From: Candidatus Roizmanbacteria bacterium
GTDB lineage: Bacteria > Patescibacteriota > Microgenomatia > UBA1406 > GWC2-37-13
DNA length: 64,000 nucleotides
NCBI GenBank assembly: GCA_016215445.1
Contig: JACRJL010000001.1
Span: 270,449-334,448, forward strand
Direction: 5' to 3'
Shown: one piece after another, positions 28,018 through 37,089 of the stretch
Position numbering within the stretch: position 1 is the stretch's first letter
Layout of the letters: every line of letters starts with the position of its first letter
The notes under the pieces: model-generated
The model's database searches: none
What the model was told of the DNA's origin: nothing
Seen by the model: the letters and a program-made list of their open reading frames with translations, nothing else
Made by a program: the position numbers and the translations under genes

Positions 28018-28045
28018 TTGTGATGCGGGTTTTTTATGTTATAAT
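28018..28045 (+). promoter_or_regulatory. rpmF promoter (TTGTGA-16-TATAAT), leaderless
   Basis: -35 TTGTGA (28018-28023), 16-bp spacer, extended -10 TGTTATAAT ending at 28045, then 7 bases to the rpmF ATG. Confidence 0.72.
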
Positions 28046-28052
28046 TTTTCAT

Positions 28053-28202
28053 ATGGCTCCCCTACCAAAAAGAAAACATTCAACACAAAGAACAGGTAAA
28101 AGAAAAGCCGCTAAATTAAAATCATTACCTCAATTAGTGAAGTGCGGAAATTGTGGAAAAATGAAGCTGTCTCATCGAGTTTGTAAGTATTGCGGTAAAT
28201 AA
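28053..28202 (+). CDS. rpmF: Large ribosomal subunit protein bL32
   Basis: 49 residues from the internal ATG (MAPLPKRKHSTQRTG...). The longer in-frame start at 28020 would include the -10 hexamer, so it is rejected. A four-Cys zinc ribbon (CGNCGK...CKYCGK) and basic N-terminus match bL32. First gene of rpmF-nusB-rnc-rpsP. Confidence 0.94.
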   Translation: MAPLPKRKHSTQRTGKRKAAKLKSLPQLVKCGNCGKMKLSHRVCKYCGK

Positions 28203-28203
28203 A

Positions 28204-28548
28204 ATGGATCCAAGACATAAAGAACGATTAAAAATTATTCAAGAACTTTACAGTCAGCAATTTACTCCTCAACCGTCTCTCTCAGTTAAATCAAAACTAA
28301 TACAAAAATCGGAAAACGATCTGAACAATCTAATTAAGAAATATGCACCAAAGTTTCCTATAAATAAAATTGCTAAAATAGATTTAGCGATTCTCAAATT
28401 AGCGATTTATGAGTTAACCGTCGAAAAAAGTCAACCGGCCAAGGTTATTATCAATGAGGCGGTTGAATTAGCCAAAGAGTTGGGCAGCGAAAAATCATAC
28501 GCTTTTATTAATGCAGTTTTAGGAAAAATTTATGATACAAAAGCTTGA
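28204..28548 (+). CDS. nusB: Transcription antitermination factor NusB (short)
   Basis: 114 residues, shorter than the usual 130-150. The C-terminal core 'INKIAKIDLAILKLAIYELTVE' and 'PAKVIINEAVELAKELGSEKSYAFINAVLGKI' is diagnostic. Binds boxA RNA in rRNA leaders; a boxA lies before the 16S in this window. One base after rpmF; its end overlaps rnc by 17 bases. Confidence 0.92.
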   Translation: MDPRHKERLKIIQELYSQQFTPQPSLSVKSKLIQKSENDLNNLIKKYAPKFPINKIAKIDLAILKLAIYELTVEKSQPAKVIINEAVELAKELGSEKSYAFINAVLGKIYDTKA

Positions 28549-29230
28549 AAATCTGGAGAAAAAAATAAAAATTTCTTTTAAAGATAAAGATTTATTGACA
28601 AACGTCTTTATCCACAGGTCTTACTTAAATGAGCATAAGAATTTTAGATTGCCGTCTAACGAAAGGCTAGAATTTTTGGGAGATAGCGTTTTGTCTCTTA
28701 TCACATCAGTTTATCTTTTTAAGCATTTTCCTTTTCTTGAAGAGGGCGATTATACAGAAATAAAGAGCGCTGTTGTAAAAACAGATAGTCTAGCTGAATC
28801 ATCAAAGGCATTGGGTTTAAACGAATATTTGTTTTTGTCCAAAGGCGAAGAAAAAAGTCAGGGAAGAATCAATAAAAATCTTTTAGCTGATTCATTTGAA
28901 GCTTTGATAGGCGCTATTTTTTTAGACACGAGTTTTGAAAAGGCCTATCAGTTTGTCTGCCAATTTTTGTTTAAAGACAAGTTGGATTATTTAGTGAAAA
29001 ACAAAAAATATCTTGCACCAAAAAGCAGACTCCAAGAAATTATCCAGGGGAAGTTTAAAACCACACCTCAATATAAAGTTCTCGAGCAGTCAGGACCCGA
29101 GCATAAACGGGTTTTTAAAGTAGGCGTTTTTTTTCAGGGAAAAAAACTGGGAGTTGGAACTGCGCCTTCAAAAAAAGAAGCTGAAGAGGAAGCCGCAAAA
29201 AAAGCTTTTGAAAATTTAGATATTTTGTGA
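28532..29230 (+). CDS. rnc: Ribonuclease III
   Basis: Double-strand-specific endoribonuclease, 232 residues: signature 'NERLEFLGDSVLSL' (about 43-56), the second catalytic acidic cluster 'LLADSFEALIGAIFLD', and a C-terminal dsRBD (about 160-230, ending 'SKKEAEEEAAKKAFENL'). Expected to cut the 16S processing stem described at 22111/23735. The overlap with nusB suggests translational coupling. Confidence 0.96.
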   Translation: MIQKLENLEKKIKISFKDKDLLTNVFIHRSYLNEHKNFRLPSNERLEFLGDSVLSLITSVYLFKHFPFLEEGDYTEIKSAVVKTDSLAESSKALGLNEYLFLSKGEEKSQGRINKNLLADSFEALIGAIFLDTSFEKAYQFVCQFLFKDKLDYLVKNKKYLAPKSRLQEIIQGKFKTTPQYKVLEQSGPEHKRVFKVGVFFQGKKLGVGTAPSKKEAEEEAAKKAFENLDIL

Positions 29231-29236
29231 TATATT
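29208..29236 (+). promoter_or_regulatory. rpsP promoter inside rnc 3' end (TTGAAA-17-TATATT)
   Basis: -35 TTGAAA (29208-29213), 17-bp spacer, -10 TATATT (29231-29236), then 8 bases to the rpsP ATG. Supports separate leaderless expression of rpsP. Confidence 0.6.
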
Positions 29237-29244
29237 TTTAACCT

Positions 29245-29487
29245 ATGGCAGCGACTTTAAGATTATATAGAATTGGAAAAAAAGGCAAACCAGCCTATCG
29301 AATCGTAGTTGTTAATAAGCGTTATAAAGCTAACGGTAGCTATATCGAAGAAGTTGGAACATATGATCCGATGTCTGAACCGGCCGTTTTTAAACTAAAG
29401 AAAGACAGATACGAGTTCTGGATGAATAAAGGGGTCATCGTTTCCGAAGGACTTCGTAAACTTCTTAAACACCAAAAATTAGCTTAA
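29245..29487 (+). CDS. rpsP: Small ribosomal subunit protein bS16
   Basis: 80 residues: 'LRLYRIGKKGKPAYRIVVVNKR' and 'EEVGTYDPM' are the bS16 signature. Its stop overlaps the stop of convergent pilO by 4 bases. Confidence 0.96.
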   Translation: MAATLRLYRIGKKGKPAYRIVVVNKRYKANGSYIEEVGTYDPMSEPAVFKLKKDRYEFWMNKGVIVSEGLRKLLKHQKLA

Positions 29488-30167
29488 AATGGATTTGTTT
29501 TTCGCGGATAAGTTAAATCGAAATCTCCTTCAGGTGAAGCTTCTGAAAATTCAAAATTAACTTTTTCCTTTATAGCTTCCAGTTCTTGAAAGGTTTTCTT
29601 ATCCTGGGTAATTTCACCAACACCAGTTGAAGTTGTTTTACTATAAAAGGTCAGATCAATTCTGATCGATCCTGTTAGCTGAGGATTTAGTTCAATTTTA
29701 TCTGAAGTAATTAGACGACCGCCTTCAAAGTTATATTCGTCTAGAAATTTCATAAACGAGTTTGTATCCCCTACTCCGGTGACTGACAATTTTAATTTAT
29801 TTGGAGAAGACTTGCCAATATTTACAGAATATCCGGTAATAACAAAACCTGTCTTTTGAGACAGAGTTTCCAAAGAATAGATAATAGAAAAATAATCTTC
29901 AATATTAGGAATGAGTTTATTTAAAAGTTTTACATCTTCATCCAATTTTTCGGTCGATGGCAATGTATTTTGAAAAAAAGCCGCTTTCGACTGTAAGCGA
30001 CCAATGTCATTATTTAAAGTTTTTATTCTTGAATTAGTAGCTGCTATTCTGTCAAATCCTGTTTTAATAATTACAATAATCAACAAAAAAAGGAAAATCA
30101 AACCAAATAGATAGACGGCATTTTCCCTAAGAAGGCGCAACAAATAGGGTTTAATTTTAAGTTTCAT
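29484..30167 (-). CDS. pilO: Type IV pilus inner-membrane protein PilO-like
   Basis: 227 residues: short cytoplasmic start, one membrane helix (about 16-36), coiled coil (about 38-75) and a ferredoxin-like extracytoplasmic domain. Together with the pilN- and pilM-like genes immediately upstream (overlapping by 4 and 1 bases) this is the alignment subcomplex of the pilus. Assignment rests on architecture and order; the sequence itself is divergent. Confidence 0.8.
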   Translation of the reverse strand: MKLKIKPYLLRLLRENAVYLFGLIFLFLLIIVIIKTGFDRIAATNSRIKTLNNDIGRLQSKAAFFQNTLPSTEKLDEDVKLLNKLIPNIEDYFSIIYSLETLSQKTGFVITGYSVNIGKSSPNKLKLSVTGVGDTNSFMKFLDEYNFEGGRLITSDKIELNPQLTGSIRIDLTFYSKTTSTGVGEITQDKKTFQELEAIKEKVNFEFSEASPEGDFDLTYPRKTNPF

Positions 30168-30754
30168 TTTACGGTAAAGTCTCGTTTTAGTTGGACGAAT
30201 TTGCCAACAAAACTCAACTCATAATTTTCTTTAGTGTCTATTGTAGCTCCGATAACAGAAAAACTTTTTAAAGAAATTGCCTCGAAATTATTTAAAAAAG
30301 TTTCCGATTCGATAAATCGGAAAAAATTCCGCAACTGAGTAAAATCGGTAAAAGCAATTGTAAAATTAACCTCTCTGTCTTTGTTTATGTTGAAGGATTT
30401 TAAGGAGGCCGATTGGGTACTTTCTCCCAGGGCTGTGTTTAGTAAAGAATAATAGGGAGACGAGTAAGCGTCTTCGCTTAAAAATGTGTTTAAGTCATGA
30501 TATTTTTTTTCAATATAGATGATTTTGGCTTCGTCGCTTGTTTTTTGTTGTAAAATTTGCAAAAGCGTCTTTTTTCTTAATATGAGTTTATCTTCATCAT
30601 CATTTAATTTTTTGATAACTAGAAAAAAAGTAATAAAAAGGGCAAAAAAAACAACCACAAGTCCGATTAGAATATTTTTTAAAAGCACGAAATAATTTTC
30701 GTATTTTTGATAGTCTTCCCGGTTGATTATGAGGTTTATTTTTTTCTTTTTCAT
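30164..30754 (-). CDS. pilN: Type IV pilus PilN-like protein
   Basis: 196 residues: basic cytoplasmic N-terminus with 'INLIINREDYQKYE' (PilN-like, binds PilM), a membrane helix at about 24-48, then coiled coil and a PilN/PilO-type domain. Overlaps pilM and pilO. Confidence 0.78.
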   Translation of the reverse strand: MKKKKINLIINREDYQKYENYFVLLKNILIGLVVVFFALFITFFLVIKKLNDDEDKLILRKKTLLQILQQKTSDEAKIIYIEKKYHDLNTFLSEDAYSSPYYSLLNTALGESTQSASLKSFNINKDREVNFTIAFTDFTQLRNFFRFIESETFLNNFEAISLKSFSVIGATIDTKENYELSFVGKFVQLKRDFTVK

Positions 30755-31764
30755 TATAGATTACCGCCAAAAGTAGAAATAAAAAAAGGAAGATCTTGAG
30801 CGATGTTGTCTACTAATGACGTTTTTTTAATAAAAGAGAGAGGATTAAGAACAGCGGTTGGGATTGACAGTTCTTTCTGAATTAAAGATGTTAATCCAGT
30901 GAAGTTGGCGATATTACCTATAAAATATATAGTAGAGGGTTTTTTTGTACTTATAAATCTTTTTAACTCCAAAACAAATTCCTTCAAAAGAGGCGCAATG
31001 ATAGTTTCCACGGGGTAACTTGATGGATGATCGGGTGAAAAGCCTTTAAGGATTTCAAAGGCTTTTTTTTCATCTGTATCAGTATTGACTCTGACTTCCT
31101 TTAAAAAAAGTTGGAAGCCAAGAGTTAAATTATGACTTTCTTTGAGTGTCGGTATTATTTGATCAAAGTAAGACAGGTTAGTCGAATTGACGCCAAAATT
31201 AATAAGCAAAATATTTTGTTTTCCTTCGCCAATGATTTTTTTGTTAAATTCCAGTAAAAATCGCGAGTTGGCTGAGAGCTCTGTTTCTACAGATTCTGGT
31301 ACGAGGCCTGCTAATTCAATAGTAGTTTGAATTTTCTCGATTAATTTTTTCGCCGCAGCAACTATAAGGATTAATATCTTTTTTTCTTCTTTATATTCTT
31401 GGATTATTTCAAGGTCGATGTTAGTTTCCTCAATTGGCATAGGAATAAACTGGTCGGCCTGATATTTTATGGCAGAAATCAGTTCTTTTTCATTAAGGTA
31501 AGGCATAGTAAGTATTTGATTATATGTTAAAGAATCGGGAATGACGACATTAACGTTTTTTTTAGTAATTTTTATATTACTAATGAGTTTACTAATAGAG
31601 CTGGCTTGTTCTTCAATTGTTTTTTCTAACTCGGCAGTAAAAAAACCTTCTTTTGTCTCCACCTTTCCCAAAGAATAAACTTCAAGTAGATCCCCTACTT
31701 TTTTAGCGTCGGCTAAGTGGGTATATTTTTCACCCATATCTATCGAAAAAAAACTGTCAGCCAT
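30754..31764 (-). CDS. pilM: Type IV pilus assembly ATPase-fold protein PilM
   Basis: 336-residue actin-like protein: start 'FFSIDMGEKYTHLADAK', PilM region 'KNVNVVIPDSLTYNQILTMPYL...AIKYQADQFIPMPIEE', and later 'NILLINFGVNSTNLSYF'. Cytoplasmic partner of PilN. TATATT lies exactly 6 bases before the ATG, so it probably heads a pilM-N-O unit. Confidence 0.88.
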   Translation of the reverse strand: MADSFFSIDMGEKYTHLADAKKVGDLLEVYSLGKVETKEGFFTAELEKTIEEQASSISKLISNIKITKKNVNVVIPDSLTYNQILTMPYLNEKELISAIKYQADQFIPMPIEETNIDLEIIQEYKEEKKILILIVAAAKKLIEKIQTTIELAGLVPESVETELSANSRFLLEFNKKIIGEGKQNILLINFGVNSTNLSYFDQIIPTLKESHNLTLGFQLFLKEVRVNTDTDEKKAFEILKGFSPDHPSSYPVETIIAPLLKEFVLELKRFISTKKPSTIYFIGNIANFTGLTSLIQKELSIPTAVLNPLSFIKKTSLVDNIAQDLPFFISTFGGNL

Positions 31765-31770
31765 GATTTT

Positions 31771-31776
31771 AATATA
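31771..31776 (-). promoter_or_regulatory. -10 element, leaderless, before pilM
   Basis: TATATT on the minus strand, 6 bases before the pilM ATG; no Shine-Dalgarno sequence. Confidence 0.5.
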
Positions 31777-31822
31777 AAGAAAAAAGCTTTAAATATCAAT
31801 AAGGTAAATTCTGAAACTAAAT

Positions 31823-32449
31823 TTAATAAGAATTTCTTAATCTTACTCTTGTCGTATAATGAAGAATTGAACTTTCTTCACTTCTAACCGCATAACAATC
31901 GCCGGAGGAAGTTTTATAGCATATATCAAAGGCTATCAAAACTGTCGGATATGAATAGGCGGCACTAGACTCACAGCCAATAGAAAAATTCTGAACGATA
32001 AGACTCGAGGATGTAAGATCAATTGGAGGATTAGTTGGAGCCGGAGTAGGAGTGCCAGTTGGAGTTGGCCCGGTTGATAGATAGGAAGAATAAGAGGCAA
32101 ATTTATTCTCATTAAGGAGATAACCAAACGTATTGCCGTCTCTGTCTTTAAAATAAAGTGAGGTTGAGTTATATGGAACAGGTTTTGAAGTATCATTGCA
32201 AATAAAATTAGTCACGTCGGCTGGAACTGCGGAATGGATCGTTATAGCTCGGTTACGAATATTATTGGTTATAACATTCAATAGATAATCCCCTTCTCTT
32301 TTTGTGACAGCTAATCGGTAAGTTTTTGTTGTGACATTTGTAATGCTAAAAAGAATTACAAAAACAGTCGGAACAATTAAAACGATGATGGATAATACAA
32401 CAATCATCTCAATAAAAGTAAATCCTTGTTTCAACATATTTTTATTCAA
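31823..32449 (-). CDS. Pseudopilin with Pro/Thr-rich linker
   Basis: 208 residues: QG|FTFIEMIVVLSIIVLIV (cleavage after G9), then a domain interrupted by a Thr/Pro linker (about 128-143, 'GPTPTGTPTPAPTNPP') that could be flexible or glycosylated. PilW/GspJ-like in size. Last of six consecutive pilin genes; its start overlaps the previous gene by 8 bases. Confidence 0.83.
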   Translation of the reverse strand: MNKNMLKQGFTFIEMIVVLSIIVLIVPTVFVILFSITNVTTKTYRLAVTKREGDYLLNVITNNIRNRAITIHSAVPADVTNFICNDTSKPVPYNSTSLYFKDRDGNTFGYLLNENKFASYSSYLSTGPTPTGTPTPAPTNPPIDLTSSSLIVQNFSIGCESSAAYSYPTVLIAFDICYKTSSGDCYAVRSEESSILHYTTRVRLRNSY

Positions 32450-32894
32450 GTATTTTTAAACTAGTTTTTAGCGTTACATTGTAAGTGTCATTAATTTCTT
32501 GCCAATGTACTACAACTTCAACATCGGTTTGACTTACAGGGTTGATACCGATATTAGTTAACTTGACTTCTCTTAAAAAAATATTTGGTGTCCCTAAAAA
32601 ATAACTATCATCGCAGGCCCCTTCAGTAAACCAATCAAAGGAAATGATACAGTAGGTTATTCCGGCGTCGCTTGCATATTGGGTAAAATTAAGCCAATCT
32701 TTGTCTTTTTCCGACTTCACCCATTCTAGAGCTTCTTCTGCATAGTGAGTCGCAAGAATCTTATGCTGGCTAATGGTCAAGGCTCTTAAAGAAAAAATCG
32801 TTACAGCTGTAGCGGTAATAAAAACCAAACTCAAAATAGTGATAAACACCAATACTTCTATTAAAGAAAAAGAATTCTTTACTGTTTTTCCCAT
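32442..32894 (-). CDS. Pseudopilin, PilV/GspI-like
   Basis: 150 residues: NS|FSLIEVLVFITILSLVF at the N-terminus, followed by 'LTISQHKILATHYAEEALEWVK', the pattern of PilV/GspI minor pilins. Lies between two other pseudopilins; 8-base overlap downstream. Confidence 0.84.
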   Translation of the reverse strand: MGKTVKNSFSLIEVLVFITILSLVFITATAVTIFSLRALTISQHKILATHYAEEALEWVKSEKDKDWLNFTQYASDAGITYCIISFDWFTEGACDDSYFLGTPNIFLREVKLTNIGINPVSQTDVEVVVHWQEINDTYNVTLKTSLKILE

Positions 32895-32902
32895 AAATTT
32901 TT

Positions 32903-33385
32903 TTAACAGGAGACTAGACTATTATTTATATTAATAATCCCTATTCTTGAAACTGAGATGTCTATACATTGATTAATTGCAGTGTTTTTAAAACGGATTG
33001 CACTAATGGATAAATTGATATTTAGTCCAAGCGGAGGAAAATCAAAGTCTCCCACTCCTGTAATAGATGTATTGTTTGGATCGAAATTATAAGTTTGGAT
33101 ATTTTGGTATACTCCGGCGCAACCGAACTTTAGAATATATGAATTGGCATCAAGAGTAATTCTATAGCCGTTAAATTGTGAACAACTTTGGTCATATAGA
33201 TCAGATGTAATAGCTTTTTTTTTAGCTAGTTCAAAGATGTCAACAAATTTTTGAGCGTCATTTTTCAACTTAAGTTGTTGGGAATAGATATTAAAATTAG
33301 GTAGAGTCAAGGTAACAAAGATTAGAATAATAGATAAAGTTACTATCAATTCAATCAAAGTAAAAGCAAGATTATTTTTGTCCAT
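32903..33385 (-). CDS. Pseudopilin, GspH/FimT-like
   Basis: 160 residues: [19 protein letters not shown], then 'LPNFNIYSQQLKLKNDAQKFVDIFELAKKKAITS', typical of GspH/FimT minor pilins. Overlaps the upstream pilin gene by 14 bases. Confidence 0.84.
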   Translation of the reverse strand: MDKNNLAFTLIELIVTLSIILIFVTLTLPNFNIYSQQLKLKNDAQKFVDIFELAKKKAITSDLYDQSCSQFNGYRITLDANSYILKFGCAGVYQNIQTYNFDPNNTSITGVGDFDFPPLGLNINLSISAIRFKNTAINQCIDISVSRIGIININNSLVSC

Positions 33386-33782
33386 ATGGTCCGAGACAAT
33401 AGTTGCAATTATTGCCGCACTGGCCGGCGACGCAAGTTGTCCCTCCGGTTTCGAGAAAGGCTCCTAAGGTGTAGTCTGTATTTGAGCCGTTGTAATAATA
33501 AGAATAAGTTTGAGGCTTTGGGTCTCTGGGAAGGCTTTGTAGATATACTATTGGAGTAGTGAGTACATTTAATGTAGTTGCCCAGGTTGAACCATTTGGA
33601 TAACTTCCAACATTGGATCTGTAAATTTCTAAAGCAGTTCTTACTTGTTCCATCTCTGTTCTTCGTTTGGCGTCTCTTGATTGCTTAATTAACTGTGTAT
33701 AAGAAATCGCTGCTACAGCCGCCAATAAACCTATAATGGTGGCGACGACAAGGATTTCGATCAGAGTAAAGCTTTTTTTCAT
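33372..33782 (-). CDS. Pseudopilin, PulG-like
   Basis: 136 residues: KS|FTLIEILVVATIIGLLAAV, 'KQSRDAKRRTEMEQVRTALEIY' and a short Cys-containing C-terminus ('CVAGQCGNNCNYC'). Overlaps its neighbours by 4 and 14 bases. Confidence 0.85.
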   Translation of the reverse strand: MKKSFTLIEILVVATIIGLLAAVAAISYTQLIKQSRDAKRRTEMEQVRTALEIYRSNVGSYPNGSTWATTLNVLTTPIVYLQSLPRDPKPQTYSYYYNGSNTDYTLGAFLETGGTTCVAGQCGNNCNYCLGPYGQK

Positions 33783-34210
33783 TGTTGGCTAGTGATACAG
33801 CAACTTTTATTGGTCGAGTTGCAGTCTTCTGTCTCCAAATATGTACCAGCTGATATATCTTTCGGGCAGATAGAATATTCAGCCGTATCGCAGGTACCGA
33901 CACATTGATAATTACCTCCTAAAGGATCAGCAGGCATAGTTAGAAGGTCGACATTGGCTGTCAGTGAGCTACAGTCGGCAACAGTCGCCGTCAATTTGGC
34001 TCCGGCGGCAGGTATAGCAGAAGGATAGCTAAAATTACAGATTGAATAATACTGTTCAAATGAATTTTGGATTGTTTTTAAGTCGCTTTTCCTTTTAGCG
34101 TCTCGAGCTTTTTTTTGCGCGGTTGAGTATGAAGATGCTCCAAGAGCAACTAATATAGCAATAATACCTATTACAATAAGCATCTCCATCAAAGTGAATG
34201 ATTTTTTCAT
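33779..34210 (-). CDS. Pseudopilin, PulG-like
   Basis: 143 residues: KS|FTLMEMLIVIGIIAILVAL, 'KKARDAKRKSDLKTIQNSFEQYY', and Cys pairs in the C-terminal domain. Strongly related to the flanking pilins, suggesting tandem duplication. Confidence 0.85.
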   Translation of the reverse strand: MKKSFTLMEMLIVIGIIAILVALGASSYSTAQKKARDAKRKSDLKTIQNSFEQYYSICNFSYPSAIPAAGAKLTATVADCSSLTANVDLLTMPADPLGGNYQCVGTCDTAEYSICPKDISAGTYLETEDCNSTNKSCCITSQQ

Positions 34211-34247
34211 ATTTGACTATTTAAGTTTTAATATTTAATAGTTTAAA

Positions 34248-34691
34248 TTATGGCTGAATGACTGTATAACACTTCCCGCTTGAACAGCTACCACAGACGC
34301 CACAGTCGTTCGTGCTATCAGGGTCGGCACTGTTTTCGGCGCAGGCGCACATAGTATAAGTTAATGTACTATTATCAACGTCATAATAGTACTGTTTGTT
34401 TGGTGAGGGGTCGGTCGGAAATCTATTCATATATATGTTACCCGTGCATCCGGCCAGGCTTGACCAACAAACATTTTCTGCAGGTAATGTAGCGGGAAAA
34501 GATGGCGGAGTTTGATCTTGTTTATATAGTTCGAAGGCCTTTTGGATCTGTTTAAGGTCAGATTTCCTTTGTGTATCTCTGGCTCTTTCTCTTGCCGCCA
34601 TAAAATTTGGTAAAAACAAGGCAGAAAGTGTACCAATAATAGCGATGACGACAAGAAGTTCGATTAAGGTGAAGGCAAGCTTATTTTTCAT
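34248..34691 (-). CDS. Pseudopilin, PulG-like
   Basis: 147 residues: [21 protein letters not shown], '[24 protein letters not shown]' and a Cys-rich end ('[12 protein letters not shown]'). First pilin of the six-gene array, 4 bases after holB. Confidence 0.86.
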   Translation of the reverse strand: MKNKLAFTLIELLVVIAIIGTLSALFLPNFMAARERARDTQRKSDLKQIQKAFELYKQDQTPPSFPATLPAENVCWSSLAGCTGNIYMNRFPTDPSPNKQYYYDVDNSTLTYTMCACAENSADPDSTNDCGVCGSCSSGKCYTVIQP

Positions 34692-34695
34692 GGTC

Positions 34696-35337
34696 TTAAC
34701 TCATCGTATATTGTTTGTGGATAAAAATCAAGATATGATCAAGGGTTAATTGAGGGTTGAGATTATTATTTTCGAGGAGGGTTTTTAATTTGACAATTTC
34801 TTTAATAACTGAAGGAGCTTTTTTATCGCTACCTAAACGGTCTTTGAAAAAATAAACTGATTCTTCCAAAATAGAACCGATTTCTTTTTTATCAGAAGGG
34901 ACGAAAACCTTGTCGGATAAAAATTTATAATCTTTCTCACTTAAAAGCTTGTTGAAACTGTCTTTAATAGAAGATGCAATTGAAAGATATTTTTTTTCTC
35001 CGAGAAAAACTAATTTTGTTCGGGAAACTATGGTTGGGATGAGTCTTGATTCGTTGTCGGTAGATAAAATAAATAAAGTATTATTTGGCGGTTCCTCAAG
35101 TGTTTTAAGAAAGGCATTTTGAGCTTCCAAAGAAGAGATATGAAAATTTTCCAAAAAATAAACCCGGAGTTCTTTGTGAAAAATACTTGTTTCTTTAATG
35201 AGATTTTTTATTTCTTTGATAGAAAATTCTTTTCCTTCGGGTTTTATCTCAAAGAGCAAATGATTTTTTTCTTTATTTTTTTTTATGTAAGCGATATTTT
35301 CTTTATGACTGCGAGAAACGAGCAAAATGGGAATCAT
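34696..35337 (-). CDS. holB: DNA polymerase III delta-prime-like subunit
   Basis: 213-residue clamp-loader protein without a Walker A motif, as expected for delta'. '[35 protein letters not shown]' and '[14 protein letters not shown]' parallel the DnaX region at 3349. Short compared with E. coli HolB (334). Divergent from pilB across 41 bp. Confidence 0.83.
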   Translation of the reverse strand: MIPILLVSRSHKENIAYIKKNKEKNHLLFEIKPEGKEFSIKEIKNLIKETSIFHKELRVYFLENFHISSLEAQNAFLKTLEEPPNNTLFILSTDNESRLIPTIVSRTKLVFLGEKKYLSIASSIKDSFNKLLSEKDYKFLSDKVFVPSDKKEIGSILEESVYFFKDRLGSDKKAPSVIKEIVKLKTLLENNNLNPQLTLDHILIFIHKQYTMS

Positions 35338-35366
35338 ATACCTTGCATTTTAACAGAATTTTCCTA

Positions 35367-35372
35367 TATATT
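35367..35372 (+). promoter_or_regulatory. -10 element, leaderless, before pilB
   Basis: TATATT, 6 bases before the pilB ATG at 35379. The surrounding run is AT-rich, so the exact hexamer is less certain. Confidence 0.45.
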
Positions 35373-35378
35373 TAAATT

Positions 35379-37088
35379 ATGAACGTTTCACCGAAACTGT
35401 TACTGGATCAATTGGTAAAAAACGGAAACCTAACACGCGAGGAAGCAGATCATTACGAGGTTTCTAGTCTGCAGAAGAATATTGCTCTTGATCAATATTT
35501 ATTGGAAAAATCCACTTTGTCAAAAATAGATGTCATAAAGGCGATTGCCGAAATCGAGTCAATAGCCTATATTGATTTAAACTCATCTCCGATCGATTCG
35601 CAGGCAGTTGGCATGATTGCTGAACCAATTGCCAGAAAATATCAAGTAATACCCTATCGTTTCGATCCTTCTCAATCAAAAATTTATTTAGCGACGACTG
35701 ATCCTTACAACTCTGCTGTTATTGATTTTTTGGAAAAAAAGACAGGAAAAAAAATTATCTTGGCCTTAGCCGACGGAGAACAGATTCAAAAAATGATTGA
35801 CCTGGCTTATAGCCAAGGTTTATCTCCCGAAGTAAGAGAAGCCTTAAAAGAATACATTCCCAGTAAAGAAGGCAGAAAAACAGAATTGACAAGTATGGCG
35901 ATTCACGAAGCTCCCATTGCCAAAATTGTTTCGACTATTTTGGAATTTTCCATAAAAAGTCGGGCATCTGACGTTCATATCGAACCCGAGGAAAACAGGA
36001 CAAAGGTTAGATACAGGATTGACGGAATACTTCAGGAAAAATTGTCTTTACCGAAAACCATCCACGATGCTTTAATTTCAAGAATAAAGATTCTTTCGGA
36101 GATGAAGATTGATGAAAAACGTATTCCTCAAGATGGCCGGTTTACTTTTAGAATTGGTAACGAGGAAGTTGATTTACGTGTTTCTACTTTACCAACTGTC
36201 AATGGTGAAAAGGTCGTTATGCGACTTTTAAAAAAAACCGGTGGAATTCCCGGTCTACTCGACTTAGGCATGAGAGGACCCCAGTTAAAGGCTGTCGAAG
36301 AGGCAATCCTTAAACCCTACGGAATCATTCTTATCACAGGTCCTACTGGATCAGGAAAAACAACCACTTTGTATTCAATTCTATCTCGACTTAATAAACC
36401 AAGCGTCAATATAATGACTCTCGAAGACCCGGTCGAATATCAAATTGCCGGTATAAATCAGGTGCAAATAAATCCCCAGGCTGGTCTTACCTTTGCCACT
36501 GGTCTTCGTTCATTTTTACGACAAGATCCTAACATCATCTTGGTAGGAGAAATTCGCGATAAAGAAACCACACAACTGGCAATTCAAGCCGCGCTAACAG
36601 GCCACTTGGTTTTTTCAACTTTGCATACAAATGATTCTTCAACGGCAATTCCTAGATTGATTGATCTTGGCGCCGAACCCTTTTTAATTGCTTCGGTACT
36701 GACGGAAGTCATAGCTCAGCGTATCTGTAGACGAATTTGTCAAAGTTGTAAATCCGTTTACGAACCGATCCCCCAAGTAAAAGAAAATATCAAGGAAGTT
36801 TTAGGTAGTTTTTTGCCGAAGATTTATGAAACTCAACCGATAAAATTATCTAAAGGTACGGGTTGCCACGAGTGTAACCAATCGGGTTATTTGGGAAGAG
36901 TAGCCATTTTTGAAGTTTTGAAAGTTTCACCTGGTATTAACAAAATGATATTACAACAAGAGTCAGCCAAAGCCATTGAAGAACAAGCAAGAAAAGAAGA
37001 CCTAATTATGATGAAACAGGATGGGTACTTGAAGGCATTGGAAGGAATAACTACAATTGAAGAGGTATTAAGAGTTGCCGAAACCTAA
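35379..37088 (+). CDS. pilB: Type IV pilus assembly ATPase PilB
   Basis: 569-residue GspE/PilB hexameric ATPase powering pilus extension. N-terminal GspE-N domain (about 1-140), 'SRASDVHIEP', Walker A GPTGSGKT (321-328), Asp box, Walker B 'IILVGEIRD', His box 'TLHTND', and a zinc module (CQSC...CHEC). First of pilB-pilT-pilC. Confidence 0.96.
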   Translation: MNVSPKLLLDQLVKNGNLTREEADHYEVSSLQKNIALDQYLLEKSTLSKIDVIKAIAEIESIAYIDLNSSPIDSQAVGMIAEPIARKYQVIPYRFDPSQSKIYLATTDPYNSAVIDFLEKKTGKKIILALADGEQIQKMIDLAYSQGLSPEVREALKEYIPSKEGRKTELTSMAIHEAPIAKIVSTILEFSIKSRASDVHIEPEENRTKVRYRIDGILQEKLSLPKTIHDALISRIKILSEMKIDEKRIPQDGRFTFRIGNEEVDLRVSTLPTVNGEKVVMRLLKKTGGIPGLLDLGMRGPQLKAVEEAILKPYGIILITGPTGSGKTTTLYSILSRLNKPSVNIMTLEDPVEYQIAGINQVQINPQAGLTFATGLRSFLRQDPNIILVGEIRDKETTQLAIQAALTGHLVFSTLHTNDSSTAIPRLIDLGAEPFLIASVLTEVIAQRICRRICQSCKSVYEPIPQVKENIKEVLGSFLPKIYETQPIKLSKGTGCHECNQSGYLGRVAIFEVLKVSPGINKMILQQESAKAIEEQARKEDLIMMKQDGYLKALEGITTIEEVLRVAET

Positions 37089-37089
37089 T

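Noticed and set aside
28020..28052. Longer start for bL32
   Set aside because: The extra codons include the TATAAT promoter hexamer and have no bL32 homology.
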